Assembly: GCA_947683625.1 (NCBI GenBank)
Contig: CANTUR010000196.1
Location: 1 to 64,000 of the forward strand
Source of the DNA: Mallotus nudiflorus
Taxonomy: Eukaryota > Streptophyta > Magnoliopsida > Malpighiales > Euphorbiaceae
DNA length: 64,000 nt
Direction of reading: 5' to 3'
Position 1 is the stretch's first letter. Every line of letters begins with the position of its first letter. Below are positions 24,906 through 37,972 of this stretch, in pieces. Under the pieces are notes generated by a model that did no database searches, was not told the DNA's origin, and saw only the letters and a list, made by a program, of their open reading frames with translations. The position numbers and the translations under genes are program-made.

Positions 24906-27740
24906 AGGTAAATTTAAAGCCTATTTACAAAAAAAAAAAAAAGCATACCTTTAGCCTTTTTTGTAATTTCATCATATGTTTTTAATTTTGACAATTTTAT
25001 GTGTGAACTTTTTTATTTTTGCAATTCAATGCATTGGGTAACATTCTGGTTAGAAATTGATGACATGTAAGCCAAATGGTACAAACATTGAACACATTAG
25101 CTGACACATCATTCAAAAAATTTGATAACGGTGAAAAATTAATGATGTGTAAACCAGTGAGAGATTTTTTACTGTACTCTCTAAGTATCAATAGAAACTA
25201 CACATTGTGAGCTAAATTGAGATACACTGGAACTTGTATTATGGTATCTGTAGACAGTGGGGTTTAGCGCGCGCTTAAGATTTTAGCAATCATGACACTA
25301 TTTGGGCTTAGAGCCCTAAGGAACACACTACTATATCATAAAGACATAGCGTGGAGATGACGAGTCACCACCCAGGGTAATAACTGGGACAAATTGCTTT
25401 GGTGGTACTCAATTCTCTAAAAGAAAGCTAGCACCATAACCAGGAAATTATGGGAATGGAATACTAACTTCTCTTAATCTTGTATTCATTTAGGATTACT
25501 TTATGAATTATTACTTTATTCTCTAATTACATGCAATTTTATTAAACCCTAATTTGAACATCCATCTAACCCTAAGGCAACTAATTATAAAATCACATAT
25601 AAAAAAAAGCATTCACAAAAGGTGTAACGTCCCTAAGTCTAAACTAAGTTAATTTTATTTAAAAGTTAGCTAATTCTACATTTTATTTACAAGTGAAGTG
25701 GGCTAACAAAGGACCTACATTTTTATCAATTTTAGTGAACCTAGGTCTATTTGTTTTAACTTATCTAAGAAAATGGGCTTAAGTCTATAAAATTTTAAAG
25801 GAAAAATTGAATTAGTAGGCCTAAGTCTAACTTGATTTTATTTTAAGTGAAATGTGGACTCAAGTTTATTTATTTTAAAAGTAATGAAATTAAATGGACT
25901 AAGCTACATCTAAATAAATTTTAATTAATTAGAAAATGGGCTTAAATTCTAAATTAATTTTAAGAGAAATAAAAATGCTTTATTAGGCTGGGCTAAATCT
26001 AAATTGATTTTATTAATTAAAATGGGCCTAAATCTAATTAACCTAAAATGGGCCTACATTGGTTTTAATTAAATTAAACCCTAAAGCCAATTTAAGTCTA
26101 TTGATTAAGTGGGTTTAGACCTAACGTGGGCTTACGGCCCAAAAGGCATAAAAACCAAAAACAAAACTCAATTGAACAAACATACCGAAAATAAATCAAA
26201 ACAACAATTTTTACATGATTTTTCTAAGAAACCCTAATTCAATTTCATGTAATCCTAAAATTAATCTACTGTCATCATTGATTTTATCAGGTTTTACTAA
26301 GTGAAACCCTAATTACTAATTAATTTTAAGAACACAAAAGCAAATAATTACTATTCCCACTATTGAGGTTATTACAATTCCTACGTGAATAAAACAAATA
26401 GGAAATTATATACAAACCCAATAAAAACAAATAAAATAAAAAGCAGAACCCTAAAATCCTAAGTTAAAATGTTACAAGTTCTAATCCATGGTATTCATAG
26501 ATCTTCACGTAGTCATTCTAGTTATACCCATCTCAAACCAAAATAAAAATAAAAACAAAATGCAGAAACAAAAGAAACAGATTAGTACATATTAAATAAG
26601 AAAATAAAAAAAAAGAAAGAATTAATCAAAGAAAACAATAAATAAAGAAAGAAATAAGGGAATAGAGATGAAAAATGTTGTACAGATGCTATTTGAATGC
26701 CCCTCAGAATGGGATTGTCGCCATTTTAAGATTGACTCTATTGTTTTTCTTCTTGATTTCTTGGATTTAAAAAACACAAAGAACATATTTTTCTTCCTTT
26801 TGAAAAGGTTTCTTTAAAATCTACAGTAGAAAGTTTTTTTTTTTTTTGTTAATTTTTCTCTGCTTTTTCTCTCAAACTTTTCTTCAAAACCCTAGCCTCT
26901 CCCGAACCCGCCTCTCTTTGTCACTTTCCTTTCCTTTTACCCTTAACTAACAACTCTCGCATGATCACAGCACTTCTAACCTCTTGCATGATCACAAGAG
27001 AGGCAGGATAGAGGAGTTCTGTTTTTTTCAAAATAAAAAATCAAGATAAAAGAATTTCAGAAAGAGAAAATACACGTAATGGACGTGTACTGTACACGAA
27101 AAATATTTAAAATAATTTCTTTATTAAAATAAATTAATTTTGGACCAATAAGAAAATAGGAAAATACTAAAAAATGATGGAAAATACTGAAAAAAATGTG
27201 AATGTCCAATAATGCCGATTGGCATTTGGCTAATGTCGGCATTAGGCCAATGCTGGTCAACATTAGGCCAATGTTGGTTGCCATTAGCTAAATGTCAATT
27301 GGCAATTTGCTCAACAGTCCCAAAGAATTAAAAATTAAAAAAAAAATATATTTCTAGAATCAAGATTTTGCAATTAGGTCCAAAAACACTACAATTTAGT
27401 CCTTAAAATCTCAAATTTCAGCACTAGATCAATTTCTCCATTAATTTCATCATAGGGGCTTTCGTCGCACTATGCATAATTGTATCATGAAATTAAGTGT
27501 TTACAGTATCCATTATCCCTACCATATGGCCTAGACCCACATGTGTCAATTGATGTGTTTAAGGTTTGTACCATTTCGCTTACACGTCATCAATTTCTCA
27601 CGAAAATGTTACTCAATACATTGAATTGTAAAAATAAAAAAGTTCATACATAAAATTGTCAAAATTAAAAGAATATGATGAAATTGAAAAAAATCTAAAG
27701 GTTATGCATTTTTTTTTCAAATAAGCCTAAATTTAATTAG
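24906..27740. mobile_element. Inverted-repeat (TIR) element split by a solo LTR
   Basis: The about 200 bases at 24906-25110 are the inverted complement of about 27530-27740. Shared blocks include 'AATTTCATCATAT', 'TTAATTTTGACAATTTTATG', 'GAACTTTTTTATTTTT' and 'AGAAATTGATGAC'. Removing the solo LTR at 25249-27505 leaves an element of about 570 bases: two ~200-base arms with a short loop, i.e. a MITE or foldback type. Outer limits are approximate and no target-site duplication was settled, so the superfamily is open; a Mutator-like origin is possible. Confidence 0.75.
25249..27505 (-). mobile_element. Solo LTR (Tat/Ogre-like Gypsy), minus strand, GTATC duplication
   Basis: On the minus strand it begins TGTAAACACTTAATTTCATG and ends ..AAACCCCACTGTCTACA, a proper TG...CA LTR. 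Perfect 5-bp repeats GTATC flank it at 25244-25248 and 27506-27510. Its 3' part shares the GG(C/T)GACTC block and the '(C/G)CGC(G/A)CTAAACCCC' end with the other LTRs of this group. A near-perfect inverted-repeat element flanks it on both sides, showing what it landed in. No internal coding region remains. Confidence 0.92.
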
Positions 27741-28226
27741 ATTTATGAACTTGTCAAATTAAATTATAAAATTTGAATAAGAATGAGCACATAAAATTGA
27801 AAAATCAATCACCAACTAAAAATGGATAAAAGGATAAATAAATTGGTAAATTGTATTTTGATTCAATTTTTAAAATCGTATGATTTGATTTTTAATTTTA
27901 TAAAAATATGATTAAGCAATATGAGCAAAAACATAATAAATTAATTGAATTAGTTGTTTAACTAAACCATAAATATTATAAACATGTTTTAAAAATAAAT
28001 AGAATAGAATATGAAATGACTCTCTCGCTTATAACTCACAAAAAAAAATTATTAAACATTTAATTAGTGAAAAAATAAATTAAAGTGGTCTAATTTGTAC
28101 TAATACATTTATACTGTATTCAAACTTTTTTTTTTTAATTGGAATTGGCTCGGCATCGGACGAGGAGGCGGGCGGATGCCACAGATCCGTCATTGCCATG
28201 TTTGTGATTAATCAGCTGGCAATATG
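27741..28226. other. AT-rich upstream region of the oxygenase gene
   Basis: No gene. Composition changes sharply at about 28140, where GC-richer sequence begins (GGCTCGGCATCGG..), probably the proximal promoter of the gene starting at 28476. Confidence 0.5.
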
Positions 28227-28234
28227 GGTCCCAC
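28227..28234 (+). promoter_or_regulatory. Class I TCP-type site (GGTCCCAC)
   Basis: GGTCCCAC fits the class I TCP consensus GGNCCCAC. It lies about 240 bases before the oxygenase start codon and 36 bases before the first telo-box; TCP/site II plus telo-box is a known pairing in promoters of plant growth-related genes. Function is inferred from motif and position only. Confidence 0.45.
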
Positions 28235-28269
28235 TCAAAGCATTCTAACCAACTGTTAACAGAGACAAC

Positions 28270-28278
28270 AAACCCTAA
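28270..28278 (+). promoter_or_regulatory. Telo-box (AAACCCTAA), first
   Basis: A perfect AAACCCTAA located about 200 bases before the oxygenase start codon. Telo-boxes cluster near transcription starts of plant housekeeping and growth genes. Confidence 0.5.
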
Positions 28279-28341
28279 CCTGCAAGACAAACCACCTTCT
28301 CCTCCTTCCATATTTGCTCTCTCTCTGCATCTCCCTCAACA

Positions 28342-28350
28342 AAACCCTAA
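28342..28350 (+). promoter_or_regulatory. Telo-box (AAACCCTAA), second
   Basis: A second perfect copy, 72 bases after the first, probably in the promoter or 5' leader. It overlaps a CT-rich stretch (CTCTCTCTGCATCTCC) typical of plant 5' leaders. Confidence 0.5.
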
Positions 28351-28475
28351 TTCCACTATCTTCTCGCTTGTGACGATAACAAAAGCTGATAAAAACAAAA
28401 CGATATGCTAAATATCCACTAGAAGTAGAACAGCCTCTCTTTCTTCTGTTATACACCAAAATTCAACCAAACACA

Positions 28476-31400
28476 ATGTCACTGGACGCACATAAAAAAG
28501 CCAGTGGAAATGGAAGCGGAAACGGCATCGTATTTCCAACACAAAGGCTACGGTTAAACCCTAGCTCCGATCACAATCCGGAAAGCTACGATGACCTGCA
28601 ATCTGATGATTTCAGTCCTCTTCTGTTCAGCTCGCTGGAGCGGTACTTGCCTCCATCGATGCTCAATTTATCACGTGAATCCAAAATCCAGTTCATGAAG
28701 GACATTCTCGTTCGCTACTCTCCTGAGGGTGAACGCACTCGCGTATGCTTATGCTTCCTTTTCTATTTTTATGTTTAATGATTAATGTTTAAGTATTTGT
28801 ATACGTATAATTATACATCTCCTGTACGTATATGCTTGCGCATCTACGTATTCTTCTGTTCTGTATATGTGTTTATACTGTACTGTTAGTGAATAGCAAA
28901 ATGTATAATGGAAATGAAATTTTTATTAAAAACTTTGATGTTTGGATAGGGATTCTGTGTTAAGTTACGCATCTGATTGACAACTTAAGTTGGAATTATA
29001 TCAAATTCAATTATTCATTTCGTAAGTATTATTTTTGTGACCAGTATTATGAAAATTGAGAAATTCAGCATTTGAATGTGCTTAGTTTACATGTAATGCG
29101 TGCTTGTAGAGTGATTTGTGAAAATATATATATATATATATTGCTAATTCTGGCATCTATCATATTGTTTTGTGTTACTGAATTTCTTTTGTGTCCCAAA
29201 CTGGCAGATACAAAAGCATAGAGAATATAGGCAGAGGATTATATCAAACTATCAGGTAATTCTACAATCAGAGTTTGATGGACGGCCAGAATTTGTTTTG
29301 TAGTTTTCAGAAACTTTGTGATTTGTGGTTTTCCAAAATTTATGTTTCAGAGTTGGACTTATGATTTATGCCATACCTGGAATTGCTTTTTTTGGTGTAA
29401 ACCCATAACCTGAAAAGCTGCTGCTGCTGCTGTTGTAGCTGGATAGATTTCTTTCTGTCTTTGAGCCTGCTACTTATGCATGCCTGTAGTCATTGTATCA
29501 AATAGCAGATATTTTGCGATGCTATCAGTAATTATGGCTATAATGGTGGAAAGAGAAGAATTAAATTTCATTAAATAAATGAGATCTTGATCTGAAATTA
29601 ATTATTTGGATTTTATTTTTAAAAAAAAATTACCTGTAGCATGTGTGTTTTAACAATATTGCGTTGCTTCTTTATGCCATTATCTCTGGACTTTTTTCTT
29701 CCTTTTGCAGCCTCTACATAGGGAGCTATATTCTGTGAGTGCTGCAAGCTTCTTTGTACCTTCATTTCTCAAAGCAATCAATGAAAACACAGAGGAGAGT
29801 TTTAAAAATATATTGGTCGAACCCACACCAGGAGTTTATGTATTTGAAATGCTTCAGCCAAATTTTTGTGAAATGTTGGTATCTGAGGTATTATCTCATA
29901 CTTGTTGTTTGTTATGACAATAAAATAACTTTTCCTGTGCTTTAGTTTGTATATTTTCTTATCAGGTTCTGATTGCCTAGGTGGAAAACTTCGAAAGATG
30001 GGTTCATGAGACAAAATTCAGGATAATGCGCCCAAACACAATGAATAACTATGGTGCTGTTCTTGATGACTTCGGCCTTGACAGTATGCTTGACAAATTG
30101 ATGGATGAATATATACGGCCTATGTCGAAATGTATGTATCTCAATTCAGTTAGGCAATGAGAGCGTAAAACAATTTTATAATTATTGCAGTATCTCATTT
30201 TCTTGTAGTTGATTTTCCATGCAGTGTTCTTTCCTGAGGTTGGTGGATTAACTCTGGATTCTCATCATGGTTTTGTTGTTGAATATGGAGTGGACAGGGA
30301 TGTTGAACTTGGTAGGTTCTTGCCTAACTCTTTTGTTTTTTTCTATAGCCATTGGGTACTATGAGTTGACTGTTTTATCTAGCTTATTAGAAGTGTTCAA
30401 TATTGGAAACTAAATGGATGTGAAGACTTAGTCTCCTCTCTGAACTCACTTTGAATTCTTTTATTTTGATTGCATTGCTTGAAATATGTATTCTTTCATT
30501 TTTATAACTTTTTGGTAGAAGTTTTAGATTAAAATTCAAGAATAACATTGATATTGGTATTTGAACGGATGGTAATGTTATTTATTTCAGTCAACAGTTT
30601 TATTTTCTGGATTCAGGGGACTTCTAATTTTCACCATTCCTTTTAGTTGCCGGTGCAAATTGCAATTTTGCTCTTCTGTTTGCCTGCTTTTACTTCAGCT
30701 TTTATAGATAATCTTTGTAAGTTTTTGTGAAACCTCATCTGATTTTTTTTGTAGGTTTCCATGTTGATGATTCAGAAGTTACCTTGAATGTTTGCTTGAG
30801 TAAGCAATTTGTTGGTGGAGATTTGTTCTTTCGTGGCGTACGTTGTGATAAACATGTGAACACTGAAACCCAACCAGAGGTATGTTAATTCAAGACTAGT
30901 TCCAAGAATGCTCCAATAGATTATTATTATTATTATTGAGGCCACAATTTTATTTGACATCTTTTCCCTCGCATTTGGTAGACTACCTATTGTTTGTTGA
31001 ATAAATTTTGAACTTTTTACTAAATGTATTACAACTTACAAGACAATGCTTCAATAAATGTTCTGAACTAGAAAAGGGCATAAAAATTGGTCAAATATAT
31101 CTTTTCTTCAAACAGAAAGGCAAAGTTCTGTGCTTATCTATCAGAGAAGGCTAAGATGCAATGCTGGTTCTGGCAGTTATGAGTCTTTTAGCTCCATTCA
31201 AATTGCGAACATTGTGGAAAAATTGGATGAGCCAGAAATTTTCTTCTTTTTGTCAATTCTTGTGATGTCAAATGACCATGGTGGTTGCAAATTGTCATTT
31301 TTGATAACTAAAAATTCATCTAATGGGAATTCATTTATCACACATCTATAGGAAATTTTAGATTACATCCATGTTCAAGGGCATGCTGTTCTTCATCGCG

Positions 31401-32160
31401 GTCGCCATCGGCATGGTGCCAGAGCTACAACTTCTGGACGTAGGGTCAACTTAATTTTGTGGTGCAGAAGGTATCTCTCTTTCTCTGTTTCTCAAACTTT
31501 ACATCTGAGCTTCAGTTATCCTTCCTTTCAGGAAAGGAAATCCACTTCAGTACATCATATTGGTCTTTTACATTGGATCATGGTTGAACCTTTTTGATCA
31601 TGTACTTTAATACAATCCAGTGAATAACTGGCTAAATCATTGGAACTCAAGAAATCTAATAAGTATAAATAAATACAATAGCTGTTAACACTCTATTTGA
31701 GTTTTGGGGTTTCACAATTTGCGAAAATTAGCAAATTAAAGGAAGAAAATATTTATCATCTTCTCTGTTCACAATTGGACAAGGGCATATACATAATTGG
31801 TATTATCTTGACTTGTTTCTTTGGCTATATGAGTTGGGGAATTATCAGCCAAGTTCTTGTTTTTATACTAAATAGTTTATCAATAATGGTATTGAAAACA
31901 AAATTTTCCCATTTCAGTTCAGTCTTTCGGGAGCTAAAGAAATATCAAAAAGATTTTTCAAGGTGGTGCGGAGAGTGCCGACGTGAGAAAAAAGAAAGGC
32001 AGCGTTTGTCAATTTCTGCTACTAAGCTGGTAACACTTATGTTAAAGTGCAGATGAGAAAAAAAAATATTGAAGAAATTACTCTGAATTAATGAACTAAT
32101 CCTTTTGATGCCTACTTGTTCTAGGAATTGCTGAAGAGAGATCGTATCTCTGCATCTTGA
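28476..32160 (+). CDS. 2-oxoglutarate/Fe(II)-dependent oxygenase, prolyl-4-hydroxylase-like (9 exons)
   Basis: Predicted 373-residue enzyme of the plant family that includes Arabidopsis At3g18210/At1g22950; it should couple 2-oxoglutarate decarboxylation to hydroxylation of an unknown substrate. Exons: 28476-28742, 29208-29255, 29711-29887, 29981-30131, 30225-30311, 30755-30879, 31352-31470, 31918-32029, 32125-32160. All introns are GT-AG and frame is kept throughout (1122 coding bases with stop). The catalytic double-stranded beta-helix spans about residues 210-325. H246 and D248 ('GFHVDDSEVTLNV') and H306 ('RHRHGA') are the expected iron ligands, and R316 is the likely 2-oxoglutarate-binding residue; 'FVGGDLFF' is also conserved. 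The C-terminus is basic with a CxxC ('RWCGECRRE'). No signal peptide or membrane segment is evident. The start is the first ATG and gives the usual acidic N-terminus. Exon borders are my reading; transcripts could shift small ones. Confidence 0.92.
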
Positions 32161-32420
32161 CTTGTTTCCCAGAAGCTTTGTTTGTTAGGCTATAGAATGG
32201 CAGAATTCATCTCCTCAATGCAGAGGCATTTTTCTATGTAAATTATACTACATTTTTTTTGTCTTTTGGCTAGTTTTTTGTTGCAAATGTGCGTGCAGCG
32301 CATGATGTAGTCTGTCGGTATTGTTCATTGCTTCTTTTCCCATTAAACATTCACCTCTGTCAAGCACCATGTTCTCTCTGTCATCAAACTTTAAATGAAG
32401 AAAAAAAAAATACATGGCAT
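32161..32420 (+). other. Probable 3' untranslated region of the oxygenase gene
   Basis: The sequence after the TGA stop keeps a genic composition to about 32420, with 'TTAAATGAAG' and A-rich stretches that could serve as polyadenylation signals. The precise cleavage site cannot be read. Confidence 0.4.
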
Positions 32421-35400
32421 TGACTCAGTCTTGTTTGCGGTCATACCGCAATGTAATTGTAGCTAATGGAAAGTATGGTTGATGTGCAAAATTGAGCAGT
32501 CTCTGTTCTTTGATCTAGAATATCAGCTTGTTTAGAAATTATCTTGTTCTTAATTGTTAAAGAGGAGTTTTATTTATTTATTTATTTTGGAGAGTTCATT
32601 GCGAAGATATTAGAAGCGCAAAATGCTATATTTGCCTATAAAGACCTCTTAACCTAGTTGCAAGTAACGTCATGTAGTAGTTACTCTGATCTAGGTTTGT
32701 TAACGAATTTGATGATTCAATTGCCTGATCAGTTGAGCTCGACAAGAATTCTTAGGGTTGGATTAAAACTTTAATAGTAGTCCCAGATTGAGTTGGTGTG
32801 ATGCAACAAAACGATAATGCTTGTTCTCAAAGAGTGGCTAATAAGTATGGCATGTGGACTTTTTTATCAGGAATTGTCTAGAAAGCTCTACAGTAAGTTT
32901 TATTGTCATTTCTTCTCATTTGTTTAAAAAAAAACAAAAGCAAACAAATGATAATACTGGCACTTGCACATGTTCACATTCAGCGTTGGATTCGATTGGT
33001 CAATGAGCTAAGCTGGAGAAATTACCGAGCACTGTGATGCCTATGCATGTATCAGTACTCTCGCATGCTGAGCGGAAGGAACCAAGTGTGGTACTCATGG
33101 AGTCTTTCTTTTAAGACCTTGTGAAAGAGAGTTTGATAGAAAAATGAGTAGTAAAACGAAGGAAGATGTGACTTGGTTTCATGAAGCTTTAAGTATGCAT
33201 TTGGGTATATGTGTTTCTTTAATGCTCTTACTAATTATCCTTCTCAAAGTCCTTTTTTGTTCCTGTATCAGATTGCTGACTTGAATTTTTTTTTTTTTTT
33301 TTACATTTTTCAATTTTCTGTACAGTCCACAACCTTAGTTTTTGTGGCATGATCCTCAGTTCAGGTACTTGCTTCAGACACAAGGATGCAAGCAAGGAAG
33401 GAAGCCACTTATCAGTTATCGTCAGGTGAACTTTTTAGAGAAAAAGAAAAAAGAATATATTTTGAAATTGGATCCAAGCCATCTTTTTTTATTTCATAGC
33501 TTTGCAATAATGAGAATATAAGAGTGGATGCATTTATGATGTTTTATTTGCAGATCAAGTATAAATCATTTGTTATAGGAAACAGTGAAAAAAAACCTGA
33601 AGGGTCCTCTATTTGCTTGGAATAAAAAGCCCAAAAGCAGGTGTATATGCCTTAGAAGTCTGAGTGCTCAACTAACAGCATTAAAAAAAAAAAAAAAAAA
33701 ACTTTAGAGAGATTCTTAAATTACTTGTAAAATCGAATAGTAAAATTTTATATTTTATATAAAAAAAATTTTAAATATATTTATATACATTTAGTGAGAG
33801 TTAAATGTATAAAAATATATTAATATGCTGTAAATAGTAAATTAGAGTAAATTATAAGATAGTATAATTTTATTTAATTTTAATATATATTTTATTTGAT
33901 ATTACTATTTACAATTCTAATTCTAATATAATTTTACTTAATTATAATTTATTAATATTTTAGCTCACAAAATCATATGAATTAACTCTTGAGAGCAATG
34001 CATACACTAGTTAGTAGTACTATTTTTTTTTTTAGAATAGTTAGTGCTTTTAATCAAAGCTTAATGGTGAAACTTCTTTTAAAACATTTTATTTTTTGGA
34101 TCTTATCTCTCGTTTTTTCCAATTTAAAAAAAAAATGTTTGTACTGTTATTAAAATTGTACACCATTTCCCGCGGCGCCAGTTTCACTTACATAATAAAA
34201 TAATACATTCATTTTTTTTTTTCTTTTGTCAGATATCGTACACACAATTTAAAAAAGAAATGTTATTTCTTTGTATTTTAATGGTTAAGATAATAGAACA
34301 TTGTAAAGTTAAATCAATGGATCTCTCTTTTCTATTGATCTTCTAGTTATTTAAAAATAAAAATTTTATACTGTCGTTGATTTTTGACAAATAAAAAAGC
34401 TAAATTCAGATATAGAGAAATTAAAATTTCATATAGTAAACTTAAATAAGATTTCATCATCCTTTATGTAACAACGAATATGGTAAAATTTATTTTATAA
34501 ACCATAAAAAAAAACCTTAAATATGAAATAAACCCAATTAAGATTCTTTACAAGGATCAATATGGCATCTTTTTCCACTTCTTCGATAGAGCTCCAAAAA
34601 TCAAACCTTCTTTCATATGGAAAAAACTTTTATGAAGAGATCAAAATTTCCAAAAAAAGATAGAAAAGGGGAAAATCCCTTAATATACATAAGTTATACT
34701 TTATCCCACACAAACAACGTAAAATATATAAAGCAAGGAGAGGACCAATTTCTAGCCATTTTTGGCCAGAAATCAGTCTCTGTAAATGGCTAGAAAAAAA
34801 AGATGGACCAAGGTGATAGAAGACAAGATAGAGAGAAAGGAGATCCGATGTATGGTTGAAAATTAACCATTTAACGTATAGGTTAATTTCAGAGTTACTA
34901 GTTAATAATATTTACTTTCTAGAATTTATTAGTGTATTTTATTATAAGATTTGTGATTTATATATAAAATATGTTGGAGTTTATTTATGATAATATAAAT
35001 TAATGGTTACATGGTATCAAAAATAAAAATATAAAAAATGAGTTTTTTTTTTTTTTTTTTTTTTTAAATCTCCAAAGAAAGGAAAATACAGTTGGAAATG
35101 AAAGAAAAATTGCATGACGAAGAATAGAAACATAGTGTTGAAGATCCATGTCTGAATGGTTGGGACTCTAAATTAATGCATGAATCTGTCAATTAATTGA
35201 ACACTTTTTGTAATCTTGTCACAAGCAATCAACAAAAGTCCAAACATTATATCTTATTTAAAATTCTAATTGAAATTCATGCGCAGAATGAATCATCTCT
35301 TCTTTTCTCTCTTGCTCACGACTATGTTCAAGTCATCAGGTGATCAAAACACATGCTGCTGGCCACCGCACCCGCACACCACATTCAACTCAAAAATAAT

Positions 35401-35445
35401 TTTATTTATTTATTTTTGGATAAGCTCGACTGCACTTTTCGTCTA

Positions 35446-35490
<45 letters not shown>

Positions 35491-36728
35491 CTTCAAAATT
35501 TGTTTTAAAAAAATACCATCAAAACCTAATTTTTGTACATTCATGCATTCTACAATTATATATATTGTATCTATCTCTTTATTATCATTATATATGTATA
35601 ATTTGTCATTACTTTCCTTTTTGGTTGAATGTTTAACTATCAACTATTTTTAATTTTCTTCTTGGCTTAATCCGCTTAAAACAAATGATTTTTCATCCTA
35701 ACACGCATGGAGTCATATATTAATAAAGATAATGTCACTCGTTTATAATCTCTCTTTAAAAGTTCTAATATAAGGATAAAATTGAAATATATATATATAT
35801 TCTTTTAAGGATTAGAAGACATCTATCATTGAAAATTTTATTTTATTTATTTCTAAAAATATATTGGCTTCTAACTCAAATATTATAAAATAGTAAAAAC
35901 TTTTTAATAATTAAATTAGTATTTTTATATATATTATACCTCAAATTTTAATTGTTGCTTAACTAAGATTTTTTTTTTTTAATTTTAATTGGATGACTTT
36001 TTGACAATTGTTTTTTTGAAATTCCAGATTATTCCACTTCTTATAGCACTTTACCTACAAAAGCTTTGTTGGGCAAGAGTTGAAGAACATGCAAATCCCA
36101 CTTATTTTCTTAAAGAAAAAAAGACCCTTCATTTTATGAATTAAAATAAGATCATATTTTATTTATTTCATTAATAATTAATTAATCAATTAATTTTTTT
36201 TCTCATATTTTTATTGGTCTCACCTTACCTGTACAAATGAATGGCAGACAGAACTTTCAAAGTACTTCAACTATTTTAAGAATCTTCTGGACTATGTATC
36301 TAGAATTTTTTTTTTTTTTTTGTCTTACCAATCCAAATGACTTTAGTATAAATTAATTAAACTTCAACTTAGACACCCATGAGCTTATAGTTATCCACAT
36401 AATTTAATCTCTAATCAATTACTATTTTTAGCCCAATAATTATAATATAATCTAAATTCAAATATATATATCACTGTCACTATCACTATCATCAATTTAA
36501 TCAATGAAAATTCCATCTGGACTCTTCTTAGAACTTGTAGACAAATCAAGCTTCTATTATTGGTTTATTGACATGTAAATAGTGACAAGTGTCATTAAGA
36601 AATTGCATTAAAATTGTAATAATTTTTTGAGTACAAGAAATGGGTAGGACCATAGCCATAGACCAGTCCTTCCTCATCTTTTTTTTTTTTTTTCTTTTCT
36701 TTTCGAAGACATTATTTTATCTTTCCAT
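32421..36728. other. Long AT-rich intergenic stretch, no gene recognised
   Basis: There are no family-like frames. It contains poly-A and poly-T runs (about 33283-33301, 33684-33701, 35043-35065 and 36308-36321), a short GC-rich palindromic patch 'CCCGCGGCGCC' near 34172, and a small inverted repeat around 'TAGCCATTTTTGGCCAGAAA' (34753-34790). The open frame at 35270-35653 crosses a TTA microsatellite and is not supported. Confidence 0.4.
35447..35490. repeat. (TTA)n microsatellite
   Basis: About fourteen perfect TTA units. It produces poly-isoleucine in frames on both strands. Confidence 0.95.
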
Positions 36729-37034
36729 GATGACATTCGACTTTTCCTCTTCCAGCATCTGTTTAATTTTTTTAAATTATTTTATATTGTTCTTTTTTCA
36801 TTTTCTCGTCAGACTTCTTAATTTTTTTTTATATGTTCATACTCATGATAGTTATTGTTGTACCTAATATTATCAGTTTTTTCATGAAAATTTGTGTTTT
36901 CCAAATATTCATATCATAATATAATATTCGAAAATGAATCCTCTGCAGATATATGCAATTTTATTAATTAGAAATATAAAATTATATTTAATAACAATTA
37001 TTATATTTTTAAATTAAGATAAATGAAGCTAAGG
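36729..37034 (+). repeat. ~300-bp direct repeat, copy 1 (left of Copia fragment)
   Basis: Nearly identical to 37973-38280: they share long exact stretches such as 'TTCATACTCATGATAGTT' and 'GAATCCTCTGCAGATATATG', with only a few substitutions. Copy 1 ends a few bases before the LTR start of the Copia fragment. Confidence 0.9.
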
Positions 37035-37039
37035 AATTC

Positions 37040-37972
37040 TGTTGAAAAAATAAATATTTTTATTATATATATTAAAAAATAAATATTTGTATATAACTAG
37101 TAATAAAATTTTTATTCTATTTAGAATGTTATTCTATTCATAATTAGATTGTAATTAAAATTTCTATGTGTATATATGTAAGAGGTGTAACACTTCTTTA
37201 AATATTATGAAAAAATATTTCTCTTTTATTTTTTGAATTTTATTCTTAATGGTATCAGAGTATACTCATTGAAATCGAATTTTTTATTAAAATCTTGAAA
37301 TCAAATTTTTTTTTTCCTTTAAATTTTTTGAATCTTTAAAATCATGATCACTAAAAACACATTTATCTTATCAAATGGAACACCAAATTTTATTCAAACT
37401 CTTCAAGATAATTCTCTCTTTCCCACAGGAATTATTCTTGATGATACGAATTATACTCTATGGTTACAGATCATGGAGATGCGAATTGAAGCCAAAAATA
37501 AATCTGACTTTCTTAATGACACAACTCCAAAACCACCAGCAGGAGATAAAATGTTGAAAAATTGGCTCCTTGATAATAATCGAGTCAAAAGTTGGTTGAT
37601 TGACTCAATGAGTCCGACATTAATGAAGAGATTCATCCGTTTTCTAACAATAAAAGAGATATGAAATGTTGTCTCAAAAACCTTTTATGATGGATCTAAC
37701 GAAACTCAGTTATTTGAATTAAACTGGAAATCATTCACAACACGTCAAAATGGTAAGCTATGACTTGCATACTATAATGAACTAATTGAAATATTTCAGG
37801 AAATTGATGCCTGATTATGTGTACAAGGGGAGGATGTTAATGAAATAGTATCACTTCACAAACATATTTTCCGACTTCGAACACATTTTTTTAGTCATTC
37901 TTGATTCAAAATTTAATAATGCTCGAAATGAAATACTTCAAAAAGATCCACCTCTTAATTTTTAATTTAATA
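37040..37972 (+). mobile_element. Copia retrotransposon fragment: short 5' LTR, primer-binding site, partial gag
   Basis: A short LTR-like segment runs from TGTTGAAAAAATAAAT (37040) to about 37249. It is followed at once by TGGTATCAGAG (37250-37260), the complement of the initiator-methionine tRNA 3' end that plant Copia elements use as primer-binding site, and then by a leader and gag. Sequence after about 37960 is not retroviral-like, so protease, integrase, RT, RNase H and the 3' LTR are missing. The fragment lies exactly between two ~300-bp direct repeats. Confidence 0.82.
37344..37965 (+). pseudogene. Partial Copia gag (retrotran_gag/UBN2 type)
   Basis: The first 106 codons are open (37344-37664). 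They include a 'LDDTNYTLWLQIMEMRIEA' block and 'NRVKSWLIDSMSPTLMKRF', hallmarks of Copia gag N-terminal domains. Past a stop (TGA where Trp is expected in KEIW-V) the same frame goes on with 'KTFYDGSNETQLFELNWKSF', 'YYNELIEIFQEID' and 'RLRTHFF', interrupted by more stops. It breaks off before the zinc knuckle. Gag normally packages element RNA; this one cannot be functional. Confidence 0.85.

Noticed and set aside
35270..35653. 127-codon plus-strand open frame with a signal-like start
   Set aside because: Most of it crosses the TTA microsatellite and AT-rich DNA. No family match, no splice or promoter context.
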